DNA from: Chelydra serpentina
Lineage: Eukaryota > Chordata > Testudines > Chelydridae
NCBI GenBank assembly: GCA_037349315.1
Contig: JBAIAC010000027.1
Span: 18,709,501 to 18,773,500 of the forward strand
Length of the DNA stretch: 64,000 nt
Direction: 5' to 3'
Positions within the stretch are counted from its first letter, which is position 1, and each line of letters starts with the position of its first letter. The notes beneath the pieces were generated by a model, which worked only from the letters and a program-made list of their open reading frames with translations, searched no databases and had not been told where the DNA came from. Positions 47,101 through 57,264 of the stretch are shown piece by piece. The position numbers and the translations under genes are program-made.

Positions 47101-50100
47101 CAAAATTGGGGGACGGGGGCCATTCGATTTTTGCAAATGGAAACCTTTTGCTGAGAACAGATTTTTTTTTTTTAACCCAAAACAGCTTTTGAAAACCAAA
47201 ACTGTTTTGTGGGAAATTTGGGGGGAAATAACTGGGGGGTGTTTTGTTTTTTATTTCCTAAATGTTTCACTCGCAGTGCAGTGAAAGGTGCTTTTTAGGT
47301 CCTTTTAGGCCAATGTTTCTCAACCTTTTTGAGACCAGGGACCGGCTTGCTAACTCTGTCAGGGCTATGTCAGGGACTGGCATCAGTCCACGGACCAATC
47401 ATTGAGAAACAGTGAGTTAGATCTCTCTTTTCTTCTCCTCCTGGTTAGGGGTAGGGCTATTCAAGGTGTATTAGCTCCTTAAGCCTCATCTACACACATT
47501 TATACCTTTTTAAATATGCTGGTATAGTCAAAGTGGTACAACTCCCTAGTGTGAACATAATTATATCGGTATAACAATGCTCATGCAGATACAGCTTATT
47601 CCCATGTAGGAAGGGATATAAGCTATACCGGTATAAAGCAATTTTATACCAGTATAACTGCCTCCACGCTAGGGATTGTACCAGCATCACTGCGGGTAGA
47701 CATATGAGCCCAGATTTGTAAAGCTATTTAGGAGCTGCTGCGCTTGGCGTTGCAACACCTAACTGATTTAGGAGCCAAAGTCTAATTTTCAAAAGGGAAT
47801 TAGGCACTTGGGTGGAAAGGAGACCAGCTCCTAAATCAGTTAGGCATTGCAATACTGAGCGCAGCAACATCTAAATACCTTTAAAAATCTGGGCCCCTGT
47901 CCACACTGAAATCAGAGGTGTGGCTGCAGCCTGGGTAGACATACCCAAGCTAGCTCAAATAACAGGGCGGGATAGCTCAGTGATTTGAGCATTGGCCTAC
48001 TAAACCCACGGTTGTGAGTTCAATCCTTGAGGGGGCGGTTTGGGGCAAAAATTGGGGATTGGTCCTGCTTTGAGCAGGGGGTTGGACTCGATGACCTCCT
48101 AAGGTCCCTTCCAACCCTGATATTCTATGAATAGCAAAGAAGCTGCAGCAGCATAGACTGTAAAAGCCCGAGCCAGGACCCTGGATACTTATTCAGGTGA
48201 CTAGCCCGTGCTGAAGTCCATGCTATTGTGTCTTTCTGGTGCTCAAGCTTGCTAGATTAAAGCTAACTTGGGTATGTCTACATAACCTGGAATCACGCCC
48301 CGTGATCGCAACGGAGACATGATGTCTACACCTCCCCTTGAAACAATTATTCTGGTCCAAAACTGTATCAGGCCTTACATTTGGAAATTGCTTTTGCTCT
48401 AAGCTACGTCATGGGCAGATATTATGGGGATGGTCTCTAGATAAATGCTTGGAATAAAAGAGCCAGCACTTCCTATCCTGGGACTAACTGGAGCCAGAGA
48501 CCGTGGGAAATGAAGAAAAAGATCCCATGATGTTTTTTCACAACTCAGAACAGATTCAGTTCAAGTTTGAGGAGGGGATTGTTTGGATTTTATCCAGGCT
48601 GTTTCCCCATGAAAAATCACTATCTTCTATATCTTAAAAGCAGACAGCCTCGTGTGTAATCTTGAGGCATATGCTCCTTTCATACCCACCCCTCCATTAG
48701 ATTCTGCACAGCATGGCCCACAACCCTCCAACAACAGCTCATCTGAAATTCAGCAGCCTTTAATTATCTCTATTTTGGTCCCATTTTGTGACTTTCACAA
48801 TCTGAATGAGATTCTGGTCACTCATGCTGAGATGCTTCCTTCCCACTGCCAGAGCTCTCCATCAACTCTGGTGTTACTCAAAACTAAGGGCTCCTCTTCC
48901 TACACAGGACACTGGCTCCCTTGGGCAAGTATCCCTCAGGACAGGACACAGAGATAAAATGGCTAGACACCATAAATGGATGCTTCTTGGAGAAGCTTGT
49001 CCTGTAACCTAGAAGGCGTGAGGCAATTCTTGATTTAGTCCCAAGTGGAGCATAGGATCTGGGCCTAGAGGTGAATATAGCTGTACTGCTTGGTAATAGC
49101 AACCATAATGTAATTAAATTTAACATCCTTGGGGGTGGGGGGATGCCAAAAAACCCACCACAGTAGCATTTAACTTCAAGAAGGGGATCTTTACTAAAAT
49201 GAGGAAGCTAGTTCAACAGAAATGAACAGGAACAGTCATAAGGGTGAAATGCCTGCAAACTGCATGGAGCCTATTTAAAAACATCATAATAGAGGCTCAA
49301 ACTAAATGTATACCCCAAATAAAAAACAGTAAGAGGACAAAAAAATGCCACTATGGCTAAACAACAGACTAAAAGAGGCAGTTAGAGGCAAAAAGGCATC
49401 CTTTAAAAACTGGAAGTCAAATCCTACTGAGGAAAATAGAAAGGCACACAAACTCTGGCAAGTCAAATGTGAAAGCATGATAAGGCAGGCCAAGGAAGAA
49501 TCTGAAGAGCAACTAGCTAAAAATCACAAAAACTAACAGCAAAACTTTTAAAATACATCAGAAATAGGAAGCCTGCCAAACAGTCAGCAGAACTACTGGA
49601 TGATCGAGGTGCTAAAGGAGCACTCGAGAAACAAGGCCATTGTGGAGAGGCTAAATGAATTTTTTGCATCCGTCTTCACTGCAGAGGCTGTGGGGGAGAT
49701 TCTCACACCAGAGCAATTCTTTTTAGGTGTTAAATCTGGGGAATTGTCTCAAACTGCGGTGACAGTAGAGGAGGTTTTGAAACAAATTGATAAATTAAAC
49801 AGTAATAAGTCACCAGGACCAGATGGGATTTGCCCAAGAGTTGTGAGGGGACTCTGAGATGAAACTGCAGAACTACTAACTTTGGTATGCAATCTATTGC
49901 GTAAATCAGCCTCTGTACCAGATGACTGGAGGATAGCTAATGTAATGCCGATTTTTAAAAAAGGGCTCCGGAGGCGATCCTGGCAATTAGAGGCCAGTAA
50001 ACCTAACTTCAGTAGTATCAGGCAAATTGGTGGAAACTATAGTAAAGAACAGAATGATCAGACACAGATGAACACGATAGGTTGGGAAGAGTCAACACAG

Positions 50101-53100
50101 GGTTGGACAATGGGATGGATCTTTCAAAATTGCCCTTTTCTGTTCATTCCCTCTGAAGCATCTGGCACTGGCCGCTGTCAGAGAGAGGATATTGGGCTAG
50201 ACGGACCATTGGTCTGACCCCGTATGACTGTTTTGTTTTTATGTTCTTATTAAACTTCTCTGGGGCGACGCTTTACCAATCTGCAAGAAGGGACATTGTG
50301 AGGATTCAGCTTTGGGTTGAAATTAAGCACAAGAAATTTCAGCCTCAAAAGGGCATTTTGGGGACAGTTATACCCCTGAGCAATCTATATGCATTTAGGT
50401 AATTATAAATCATAGAATATCAGGGTTGAAAGGGACCTTAGGAGGTCATCTAGTCCAACCCCCTGCTCAAAGCAGGTCCAATCCCCAATTTTTGCCCCAG
50501 ATCCCTAAATGGCCCCTTCAAGGATTGAACTCACAACCCTGGGTTTAGCAGGCCACTGCTCAAACCACTGAGCGATCCCTCCCCCCCATAGTATTGACAT
50601 GGGAGATGAGAATCAGAGCATGGATTCTGTCCTGCCACCTTAACTATGGAGCCATTACCCTGACTAACTCCATAACCATCACCGGTCCCCTACAGATTCT
50701 GAAATCACCCTCGCTCACTGATTGATCGCCCAAGAAAATGTACTGACCTCCCCAGACAGAAGGCATAAAGTGAACGTCTCAGCAAACAAGTCAGACATTA
50801 GTGGCGACTTTACGTTCCGCATCTGCTGGGAGATCAATGAAACTGTACTGCCCAGTTTCAGCACCATGCCCTGGTACACTACGAATTCTATCGCTCTCCC
50901 AGACTGGCGGTTGGGGTGCCATCCGTTACAGCCTTTGATTTCGCCGGCTGATGTTGGAGGGCAGAATATCCCACTTAGGACTAATTTTCAACAGAACTGC
51001 CTGTGTCTGTTACAGCAGCTAAATGTTCCCCAAAGACGCCAAGTTTGTTTTATGTGAAGAACGATGAGAGAAACGCACCAGACCTGGCAGATCAAATACA
51101 TACGACACATGGAGGGAAGGTAGGAAGGGACTGAGACTCAGGTCTAGAGTCACACAGGGAGTTAGGTGCCTGGGAAAATCAAACCTACTTGTTCAGGAGC
51201 CTGACTTCAGAGATCCAAGTCTGGCCAAACGTCACACGTTATTGGGCTGTTTTTATCCCACTCCAGGAGGGATCTGAACTAGGGCAGGTGCTTCACTCTC
51301 CTAGGCCCTGTGTCAGCAAAACATTTCAGCTTGTGTTTAAACTCCCATTTAAGGCAGTAGCTTCATGTCCGCTGCAGCTGGAGGTGGAATTCCCAGGTCT
51401 AGTAGATGTACAAGACCTTTGATCAAGCGAGCACGCTAAAACCAACAGCACAGCCCCAGGGGCGGCAGGAGGAGCTAACCACGAGTATGTACCTAGGTTC
51501 TTAGACAGGATTGTACTAGCCCATGCTGCCACGGCCACACTACTATTTTTAGTGCGCTAGCTCGATCCAAGCTAGCGTGCGGTCCTCTGCCCAGGCTGGA
51601 AATTATACCTCCAAGTGGATCCAGTGAGATGTAAGCAGGTGTCTAAGGGAAAGCACATGCTGCAGGGATTCGCTGAACAGGGCTGGACCACTGGATGTAG
51701 GCCACAATTCCTAGTCACTCAAATGCCTAGGCTGAGTTAAGAAGACACCATCCTTTTAATAATAATAATGCCCAGCTCTTATGTAGATCTCACAATGCTT
51801 TACCAAAGGAGGTCAGTATCATTATCTCAATTTACAACAGGGGAAACTGAGGCACAGAGAGGAGAAATGACTTGCCCAACGTCACCCAGTAGGCCAGTGG
51901 CGAAACCAGGAATTGAACCAAGTCCCTTGAATGCCAGCCCAGCGCTCTATCTTCCTACTTTCTCCTCTGGAACTATGTACAGTATCCAAAATGTTCCGGG
52001 GGCATCAAAAATGTTCAGCTCTAAATGGGAGTTCAGGCTTGCAGGAGAGGGGCACGTGCTCTGACAGGAGAGGGGGCTAAGCGTGGAGCCACAGGTGGGC
52101 AGGTCGGTTATTTAGGGTTTGGATAATCAGGGTTTTCTGCACGTTTATGTGATTCCTAAACTTCATTGCAATTCTTACGGAGACATAATCTCTCCAGCAC
52201 TGAAAGGCATCAGTTCCCATGACACTGCAGATTGTGCCCTGCCATATATTGTAACTACCATGAGAATCAGCCAGATTTGCAATGTGTTAACATTCGAAGT
52301 GACGACGCCTTCCCTGGCTTAGCGCCTTCCAGTCAAGGGTCTCAAAGCAATTCATGAAATGAAGGCACCAAGAATGGAGGAGACTCACCGAGGCCATGAT
52401 GAGATTCAGAGATTAGAACCCAGGTGTCCCAATTCCCACTCCTAGGCTCAGAGCACTAGAACAAACCTTTCCTGAGCAGCCCCCTTCTTACACATTTGGT
52501 TACCAGGCAAATCTTGCCCTGGACACATAAGACACAACCTGATCCTACGAGGAAACCAAACCATACATCCAAACCATGATGTTTACTCAGCTTGGTCTAG
52601 ATGCACTAATGCATCTAGACCATTTTATATCTTATAAAATATTTTATCTCCCGCTCCTACGCTCACAAACCACTCACATGAGGCTTGAAAACCATCATAA
52701 TTTCTTCCCAAAGTGCAAAAATATCCCTGGGCTGCATCTTTGCAGGGCTGTGGATTAGTGTCCTTAACGGAAACCCATCATAGGCCGAGTCAAATGGCAG
52801 GAGACCCATGGCATTGGGTCTCTCCTGTTGAGGAGTCAGAGCACATGTAACCTCGGGGAAGAATCAGAACCGACTCCCATTGTTATGAACAGGCCGGCGT
52901 TACCGGGTCAGCGCCTGGCACACATACCTGCAGCGTGTTAACTGGGAAAGACGTGATGGGTGGGAAGTCCATGATCTGTAGGTCGTGGACGTGGCCGTTC
53001 ATGACCACGGCCGGCAGGTAGACCCGCCGCGTCTTGGTGGGCGCGCGCGCCTCGCTGAACTCGTTGTAGAGGAACTGGCGGACGATGGCGCTCTTCCCGA

Positions 53101-53143
53101 CCCCTTGAGCCCCAAGCACGGCGACCTTGAAAGTTGTCACCAT
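38175..53143 (-). CDS. RASL10B: Ras-like protein family member 10B, three coding exons
   Basis: Join complement(52928..53143), complement(39179..39303), complement(38175..38445); 203 aa, equal to the human length as I recall it. Junctions are CAG|GTATGT...TTGCAG|GAG and ACGAG|GTAAGT...CGCAG|GGTC. Visible Ras features are a P-loop GAQGVGKS (11-18), a PT pair at 35-36 in the effector loop, NKRD (128-131), SAK (159-161) and a C-terminal CAIM (200-203) suitable for prenylation. The switch II DxxG is replaced by DFPP (59-62), so the Gly and catalytic Gln of classical Ras are absent, as known for this subfamily. It is an atypical small GTPase, probably membrane-anchored. The start is fixed by conservation of MVTT..VAVLGA. 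A 5' UTR acceptor may lie at 53300. Confidence 0.95.
38446..39178 (-). other. RASL10B intron 2
   Basis: A 733 bp GT-AG intron between the second and third coding exons. No repeat or exon recognised in it. Confidence 0.85.
39645..39675 (+). repeat. G-rich tract
   Basis: G15-T-G7-T-G5-T-G, with strong G-quadruplex potential on the plus strand, inside RASL10B intron 1 about 340 bp upstream of coding exon 2. Confidence 0.9.
39745..39880 (+). mobile_element. MIR-like SINE fragment
   Basis: Weak sense MIR order: 'gactgggactcaagtgatct', 'ttcctggttctgctgctgac', 'tctgtgactgtgtttctcct'. Confidence 0.5.
42440..43395 (+). mobile_element. CR1 LINE 3' half with frameshift after the FADD motif
   Basis: Longer than the 24960 copy. 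It begins within the reverse transcriptase (INDLEDG...[14 protein letters not shown], with the catalytic FADD), runs through the C-terminal domain (open frame 42605-43303) and ends in the CR1 tail 'gattctatgattctatt'. Compared with the copy at 24960, four extra bases (TATC) near 42598-42602 put the two coding segments in different frames, so this copy is dead. Confidence 0.92.
43450..43695 (+). mobile_element. MIR-like SINE
   Basis: 'ggctagtggttagagcaggg', 'gtgcctcagtttccctttct' and 'ataaaatgtgtttgacaata' in MIR order. A 16-base phrase (ggagcgagcagggattctt / ggagctagcagg) is partly duplicated near 43465-43505. Confidence 0.75.
44050..44140 (+). mobile_element. CR1 3' tail fragment
   Basis: 'cagaagcatctggtactggc' followed by 'gatgggacactggagtggat' and 'ggacttgggtctgagccagt' matches the 3' UTR type of the 50100-50258 CR1 tail. 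Confidence 0.65.
46806..46945 (-). mobile_element. old CR1 3' fragment, antisense
   Basis: 'caggccagcaggggccactg', 'taatcatctactctgacctc' and 'cacaggccagagaactgcct' on the plus strand are the usual antisense CR1 end. Confidence 0.65.
46950..47260. repeat. T/G-rich degenerate repeat
   Basis: Same style as 1280-1710 and 2650-3060: many TTTTGG, AAACC and TTTTTC blocks without clear ends. Probably decayed transposon sequence; class unknown. Confidence 0.35.
47476..47706. mobile_element. MITE-like element with short inverted ends
   Basis: Starts AAGCCTCATCTACACACA and ends GCGGGTAGACATATGAG, giving approximate inverted termini. The AT-rich interior has repeated GGTATAA / TTATACC pairs that can fold. 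Non-coding. Confidence 0.6.
47708..47895. mobile_element. foldback element with ~75 bp inverted arms
   Basis: The left arm starts GCCCAGATTTGTAAAGCTAT and includes CCTAACTGATTTAGGAGC. The right arm contains GCTCCTAAATCAGTTAGG and ends TTTAAAAATCTGGGC, the reverse complement of the left arm with scattered mismatches. The central spacer is about 40 bases. It can form a long hairpin and fits a foldback MITE. Confidence 0.8.
47900..48390. mobile_element. MITE-like element interrupted by a Cry I-type SINE
   Basis: The left part (47900-47964) reads 'tgcagcctgggtagacatac' 'ccaagctagctcaaa'. After the SINE, the right part (48131-48390) reads '...gctagattaaagctaacttg' 'ggtatgtctacataacctgg', partly inverted relative to the left. 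The related sequence at 51510-51640 supports a repeat family. Confidence 0.55.
47965..48130 (+). mobile_element. Cry I-type SINE, sense copy
   Basis: tRNA-like head 'gggatagctcagtgatttga' 'gcattggcctactaaaccca', B-box-like 'gttgtgagttcaatcctt', then CR1-like tail 'ttgagcagggggttggactc' ending TATTCTATGA. Possible target duplication AATAACA / AATAGCA, one mismatch. Confidence 0.88.
48950..50258 (+). mobile_element. CR1 LINE copy with internal deletion
   Basis: Covers the late endonuclease/linker region and start of the reverse transcriptase: fragments around 49345-49536, 49600-49857 ([16 protein letters not shown]) and 49882-49990 ([17 protein letters not shown]). It then jumps at about 50080-50110 to a CR1 3' UTR ending 'ggaccattggtctgaccccg' '...ttatgttctta'. 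The RT core and C-terminal domain are missing, and stops break the frame. Confidence 0.88.
50410..50588 (-). mobile_element. Cry I-type SINE, antisense
   Basis: Same layout as the other copies, with a small number of substitutions (AGGTCCAATC, AGCGATCCC). It lies in RASL10B intron 1, directly after the CR1 copy ending at 50258. Confidence 0.85.
51510..51640. mobile_element. MITE-like fragment
   Basis: 'ctagcccatgctgccacggc', 'ttagtgcgctagctcgatcc' and 'aagctagcgtgcggtcctct' contain nested GCTAGC inverted pairs, related to the right part of the element at 47900-48390. Confidence 0.5.
51755..51960 (-). mobile_element. MIR-like SINE, antisense
   Basis: The plus strand has 'aataataataatgcccagct', 'ggggaaactgaggcacagag' and 'tgacttgcccaacgtcaccc', then 'caggaattgaaccaagtccc', in antisense MIR order. 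Confidence 0.8.
52322..52470 (-). mobile_element. MIR-like SINE, antisense, diverged
   Basis: 'gggtctcaaagcaattcatg', 'attagaacccaggtgtccca' and 'attcccactcctaggctcag' give a weak antisense MIR order. Confidence 0.5.
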
Positions 53144-53299
53144 GCCTCCCGGCCGTGGCCCCCCCACGCGACGTGGCGATCGGCTCCTTGGCGCCGTCCA
53201 CTGCGTTTGCACTGCCAGGAAGGCCCACGGGCTGCATATTCCAGCGGCTGCGGTTTCAGCCCCATTTAGGAAGCATTTCCTCCTCGGCCCAGCCTGTCA

Positions 53300-53318
53300 C
53301 TGCAAGACCAAGAGCGAC
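53300..53318 (-). other. candidate 3' splice site upstream of the RASL10B start exon
   Basis: On the minus strand GGTCGCTCTTGGTCTTGCAG precedes TGACAGG, an acceptable acceptor 157 bases upstream of the ATG. If used, the start exon would be complement(52928..53299) with an untranslated first exon further right. This is inference; I did not find the partner donor. Confidence 0.3.
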
Positions 53319-53330
53319 CCAGTCAAACAA
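53319..53330 (+). repeat. 12 bp target site duplication, left copy
   Basis: CCAGTCAAACAA directly before the Penelope-like element, repeated exactly at 54352-54363. Confidence 0.85.
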
Positions 53331-54351
53331 CAGGTTTCAGTGTAGTGAAAAAACAGATTGACAGAGCCAGAAGAGTACCCAGAAGTCACCTACTACAGGA
53401 CAGGACCAACAAAGAAAATAACAGAACGCCACTAGCCGTCACCTTCAGCCCCCAACTAAAACCTCTCCAGCGCATCATCAAAGATCTACAACCTATCCTG
53501 AAAGATGATCCCTCACTCTCACAGATCTTGGGAGACAGACCAGTCCTCGTTTAGAGACAGCCCCCCAACCTGAAGCAAATACTCACCAGCAACCACACAC
53601 CATACAACAAAAACACTATCCCAGGAACCTATCCTTGCAACAAAGCCCGATGCCAACTCTGTCCACATATCTATTCAAGTGACACCATCATAGGACCTAA
53701 TCACATCAGCCACGCCATCAGGGGCTCGTTCACCTGCACATCTACCAATGTGATATAGGTCATCATGTGCCAGCAATGCCCCTCTGCCATATACATTGGC
53801 CAAACTGGACAGTCTCTACACAAAAGAATAAACGGACACAAATCTGACATCAAGAATCATCACATTCAAAAGCCAGTAGGTGAACACTTCAACCTCTCTA
53901 ATCACTCAATGACAGATTTAAAAGTAGCAATTTTGCAACAGAAAAACTTCAAAAACAGGCTCCAACGAGAAACTGCGGAATTGGAATTAATATGCAAACT
54001 AGATACCATTACCTTAGGCTTGAATATTGACTGTGGATGGCTCGGTCATTATGTTAATTGAATTTATTTTCCCTCCTTAAAAACCCTTAACACCTTCGTG
54101 TCAACTGTCTGTCATGGGCCATGTTGATTATCACTTCAAAAGTTTCTACTGATAATAGTTCCTTTCAATTAATTAGCCTCTTACCGTTGATATACACACT
54201 CCCACCTTTTCATGTTTCTCTGAATGTATCGGTTTACTGTATGTTCCATTCCATGCATCTGATGAAGTGGGTTCTTAACCCACGAAAGCTTATGCTGAAA
54301 TAAATCTGTTAGTCTCGAAGGTGCCACGTGTATTTTTCTTGTTTTATTTTT
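53331..54351 (+). mobile_element. 5'-truncated Penelope-like element with GIY-YIG endonuclease remnant
   Basis: A 1,021 bp element bounded by an exact 12 bp direct repeat. One reading frame runs from about 53345 to 54061 with only two in-frame stops (53552-53554 and 53756-53758). The first part is a linker-like sequence with a CPH-type Cys motif; the second carries YIGQTGQSLHKRINGHKSDI, a GIY-YIG nuclease signature, followed by EHFN. GIY-YIG fused downstream of reverse transcriptase marks Penelope-like elements. The RT is truncated away. The 3' tail 'cacgaaagcttatgctgaaa' 'taaatctgttagtctcgaag' is shared with 27580-27770. Confidence 0.88.
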
Positions 54352-54363
54352 CCAGTCAAACAA
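54352..54363 (+). repeat. 12 bp target site duplication, right copy
   Basis: CCAGTCAAACAA, identical to 53319-53330, immediately after the element's T-rich tail. Confidence 0.85.
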
Positions 54364-54439
54364 GACACCTCCTCCTGAAGTAACCCAGGCAGCCTCACGC
54401 CAAACAAACAAACACAGCCCTGCCTATCTAGCTATAGCT

Positions 54440-54640
54440 CTTATCTGGCCCCACAGTATCAGAGCACCTCACAGCCTTTTAATGTATTCATCATTCCAGC
54501 CCCACCGAGCTGTTATGCCCATTCTACAGGTTGGGAACTGAGCCACAGAGCAACTTGTCCAAAACAGGGAATTAAACCCAGGTCTCCCAAATGCTAACTG
54601 AGTGCGCCAACCACTGGGCCAGCCTTCCTCCTACCGCTAC
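54440..54640 (-). mobile_element. MIR-like SINE, antisense
   Basis: 'cagtatcagagcacctcaca', 'ttgggaactgagccacagag' and 'aattaaacccaggtctccca' on the plus strand in antisense MIR order. Confidence 0.7.
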
Positions 54641-55956
54641 CTCTTTCCTTCATCTGTTCTGACAAAGCCCTGGCTCTCTCCAGCCTCCCCTCTCACTGCC
54701 ACCTTGCTCGGTAGCAGATTCTTAACAGTCCCATTAGGGGCTGTTTTAAATGACACCAGCTGGTGCTGGTGCCCTAGGGATCACATTTCCATCACTCCCC
54801 TTGCCTACCTCTCCTTGCAGGGGGCTACAGGGAAGAAGGCTTAGGAGAGGGCTCCTATCTTGGCTGGACTGTACCCCCTGCAGAGGACTTAGTGACGTTT
54901 CTGCAGCCCTGGTGGCTCGAAGGGAGCAGAATGAGCCAGAGAGTCTGGTAACCGGCTACACTGAAGGGAAATGAGACAGGAAATGAAGTCACAACCCCCC
55001 TTCTTTTAAAGAATTAAAAGGGAGACAGTTATGGCCAGTTAAAGCACCTTGCAACGCACCCAACTGGACAAACTCACTACATTCAGCATCATGGAAATGC
55101 AGCCACCTCTGGGGTGGAGGAAGCAGCCAGGCACATAATGCATTGCACAGCAGGTTGCGGGTGGCGGGGCTGAGAATGGAAGACTTTTGTCAAAGGGCAA
55201 CAGTGCCACTCTTGTGCCAGGGTGCAACTCCTCAGCAGAGAGCAGACATGTAACAACCACCCTAGCACTGCACATAGAAGACACACGGATTGTAACAGAC
55301 CCAAACAACACTGGACTGGTCCAGAGACCAGTAGCCTACCTCTCTCCCATACCAGATCGCTGTAGCCCGCCATCCTGCCTCCTCCTCTGCTGGATCAGTC
55401 CAGAGGCCCATCTAATCCAGACTCCTGCCCCCCTTGTTCCCATATTGGAGGATATCATAGGTCTACCCAGTCCAATATTCAGCTTCTGGCTGCAAGCACA
55501 TTATCCGGCTAGGGCCTCCATTATTCCCATGGCCAATTGCACAGTGTTACGCACAGTGTGGGGCCCCATTCCTTCCTGACCCCTGCAGGCAACCAGCTTC
55601 TGCCAGGAAGCATGAGACTTGATTAGCCTTACTTCATAAAGGCAGCACTCGAAGCCATGGCCGGGGCGGGCAAGACAGCGCTAAGCACACATGTCCTGAC
55701 AGCGCCTTCCCAATGCTAAGCTAGCAGCATCTTGACTTGCCCCGACAGCACAGCTCACGCACAAAGGGAAGGGAACGGAGGCAGTCCTAGCCTCAGATGA
55801 CCCGGGAAAAAAAGAGGCAGAAAACAGGAACAAAGAGGATCAGCGGGTCTGTAGATCACGCCTCTCACCGGGCCTTCCTCCCCTTCCTCACCTCAGCTTT
55901 CCCCCTCCACCTACCCCTTCCCCAGCTACAGGCGATGGGTCAGAAGAGGCTGCCAC
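54641..55956. other. intergenic, no supported gene
   Basis: No exon recognised. A short segment near 55392-55425 ('cagtccagaggcccatctaa') resembles repeat-derived sequence. Confidence 0.4.
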
Positions 55957-57045
55957 AAATCAATTCAGAGAAATGGAGGGCTGGGAGAGACCTCAAGAAG
56001 TCATTAAGTCCTGCCCACTCGTCTGAGGCAGGCCCAAGGAAACCTAGACCCGTCCTGTTAGGGGTTTGTCCAATCTGGTCTTAAAAACCTGCAGTGACGG
56101 AGATTCCACAACCTCCCTTGGAAACCTGCTCCAGAGCTTAACCACCCTAATAGTTCGAAAGCTTTCCTGACAATTGGACCTAAATCTCCCTTGCTGCAGA
56201 ATAAGCCCATTAATTCTTGTCCTGCCTTCAATGGACTTGGAGAACAATTGAGCCCCGTGCTGTTTATAGCAGCCTTTAACATATTTGAAGACTTATCAGG
56301 GCCCCCGTCGGTCTTCTTTTCTCCAGACTAAACATCCCCAGTTTTTTTAACCTTTCCTCATAAGTCAGGCTTTCTAAACCGTTGATCATGTTTGTGGCTC
56401 TCCTCTGGAGTCTTTCCAATTTGTTCACCTCTTTCTTGGTGTGGTGCCCAGAATAGGACACAGTACTCCGGCTGAGGCTTCACCCATGCTGAGCAGAGCA
56501 GGACAATTACCTCTTATATATAGCACTCCTGTTAATACACCTCAGAATGATATTAGGCGTTTTCACAACTGCATTTCATTCATTATCTCGCATTCAATTC
56601 GTGATCCACGCTCCCCCCCCAGATCCTTTTCAGAAACACGATCTAGACAGTTATTCCCCATTTTGTAGTTGTGCCATTGATTTTTCCCTCCTAAGCGTAG
56701 TATTTCACACTTATCTTTAGTGCAACCCTGCCCAGCCTGGTGCCAGACACAAATTTGATAAGCATACTCCCAACTCCATTATCCACGTCATTAACGAAGA
56801 TATTAAGCAGTACTAGATCCAAGACTGACCCCTGTAGGACTCCACTAGACACGCCCTCCCAGTTTGACAGAGAACCATTGCTAACTACTCTTTGAGCACA
56901 GTCTTTCAACCAGTTTTGCACCCACCTTATAGTAAATTCATCTAGATCACATTTGCCTAGTTTGCTTACGAGAATGTCACGTAGGACTGCGTCAAAAGCC
57001 TTACTAAAATCAAAACAGACGAATCTACTGCTTACGCCTACCTGC
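55957..57045 (-). mobile_element. older CR1 LINE 3' half, antisense
   Basis: On the minus strand the reverse-transcriptase C-terminal half appears in order: SVLDLVLLNIFVND near 56810, [19 protein letters not shown] near 56390, then [20 protein letters not shown] near 56080. It is scattered over three frames with stops, so it is a decayed copy of a CR1/L3-type element distinct from the younger copies. Confidence 0.88.
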
Positions 57046-57079
57046 TAAGCCAGTAGCCCTGTCCAAGAATAGTGAGAGA

Positions 57080-57230
57080 TGGTCACTGCCCCAAATAGCT
57101 TACAATCTAAACAGTCAAAATAAAGGAAAGAGGGGACACGATTAGCCCAACGCTACCCAACAGCAGAGCTAGGAATAGAACGCAGGTGTCCTGAGCTCCG
57201 AACCAATGTCCGAGTCATTGGATCAATTTC
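57080..57230 (-). mobile_element. MIR-like SINE, antisense
   Basis: 'gatggtcactgccccaaata', 'cagcagagctaggaatagaa' and 'cgcaggtgtcctgagctccg' on the plus strand in antisense MIR order. Confidence 0.55.
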
Positions 57231-57264
57231 TTGCAAGCTAATTCAAGGCCTTTCTACTAAACTG

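Larger units (their letters stand above)
39304..52927 (-). other. RASL10B intron 1, repeat-rich
   Basis: A 13.6 kb intron separating the P-loop exon from the rest. It contains a G-rich tract (39645-39675), MIRs (39745, 43450, 51755, 52322), CR1 copies (42440-43395, 44050-44140, 46806-46945, 48950-50258), Cry I-type SINEs (47965, 50410), and MITE-like and foldback elements (47476-48390, 51510-51640). Between repeats, for example 40000-42400 and 44150-46800, I see no supported exon. Confidence 0.85.

Noticed and set aside
47965..48040. tRNA-like sequence that could be a tRNA gene
   Set aside because: The A and B boxes belong to the head of a SINE with a CR1-like tail, and the cloverleaf is degraded.
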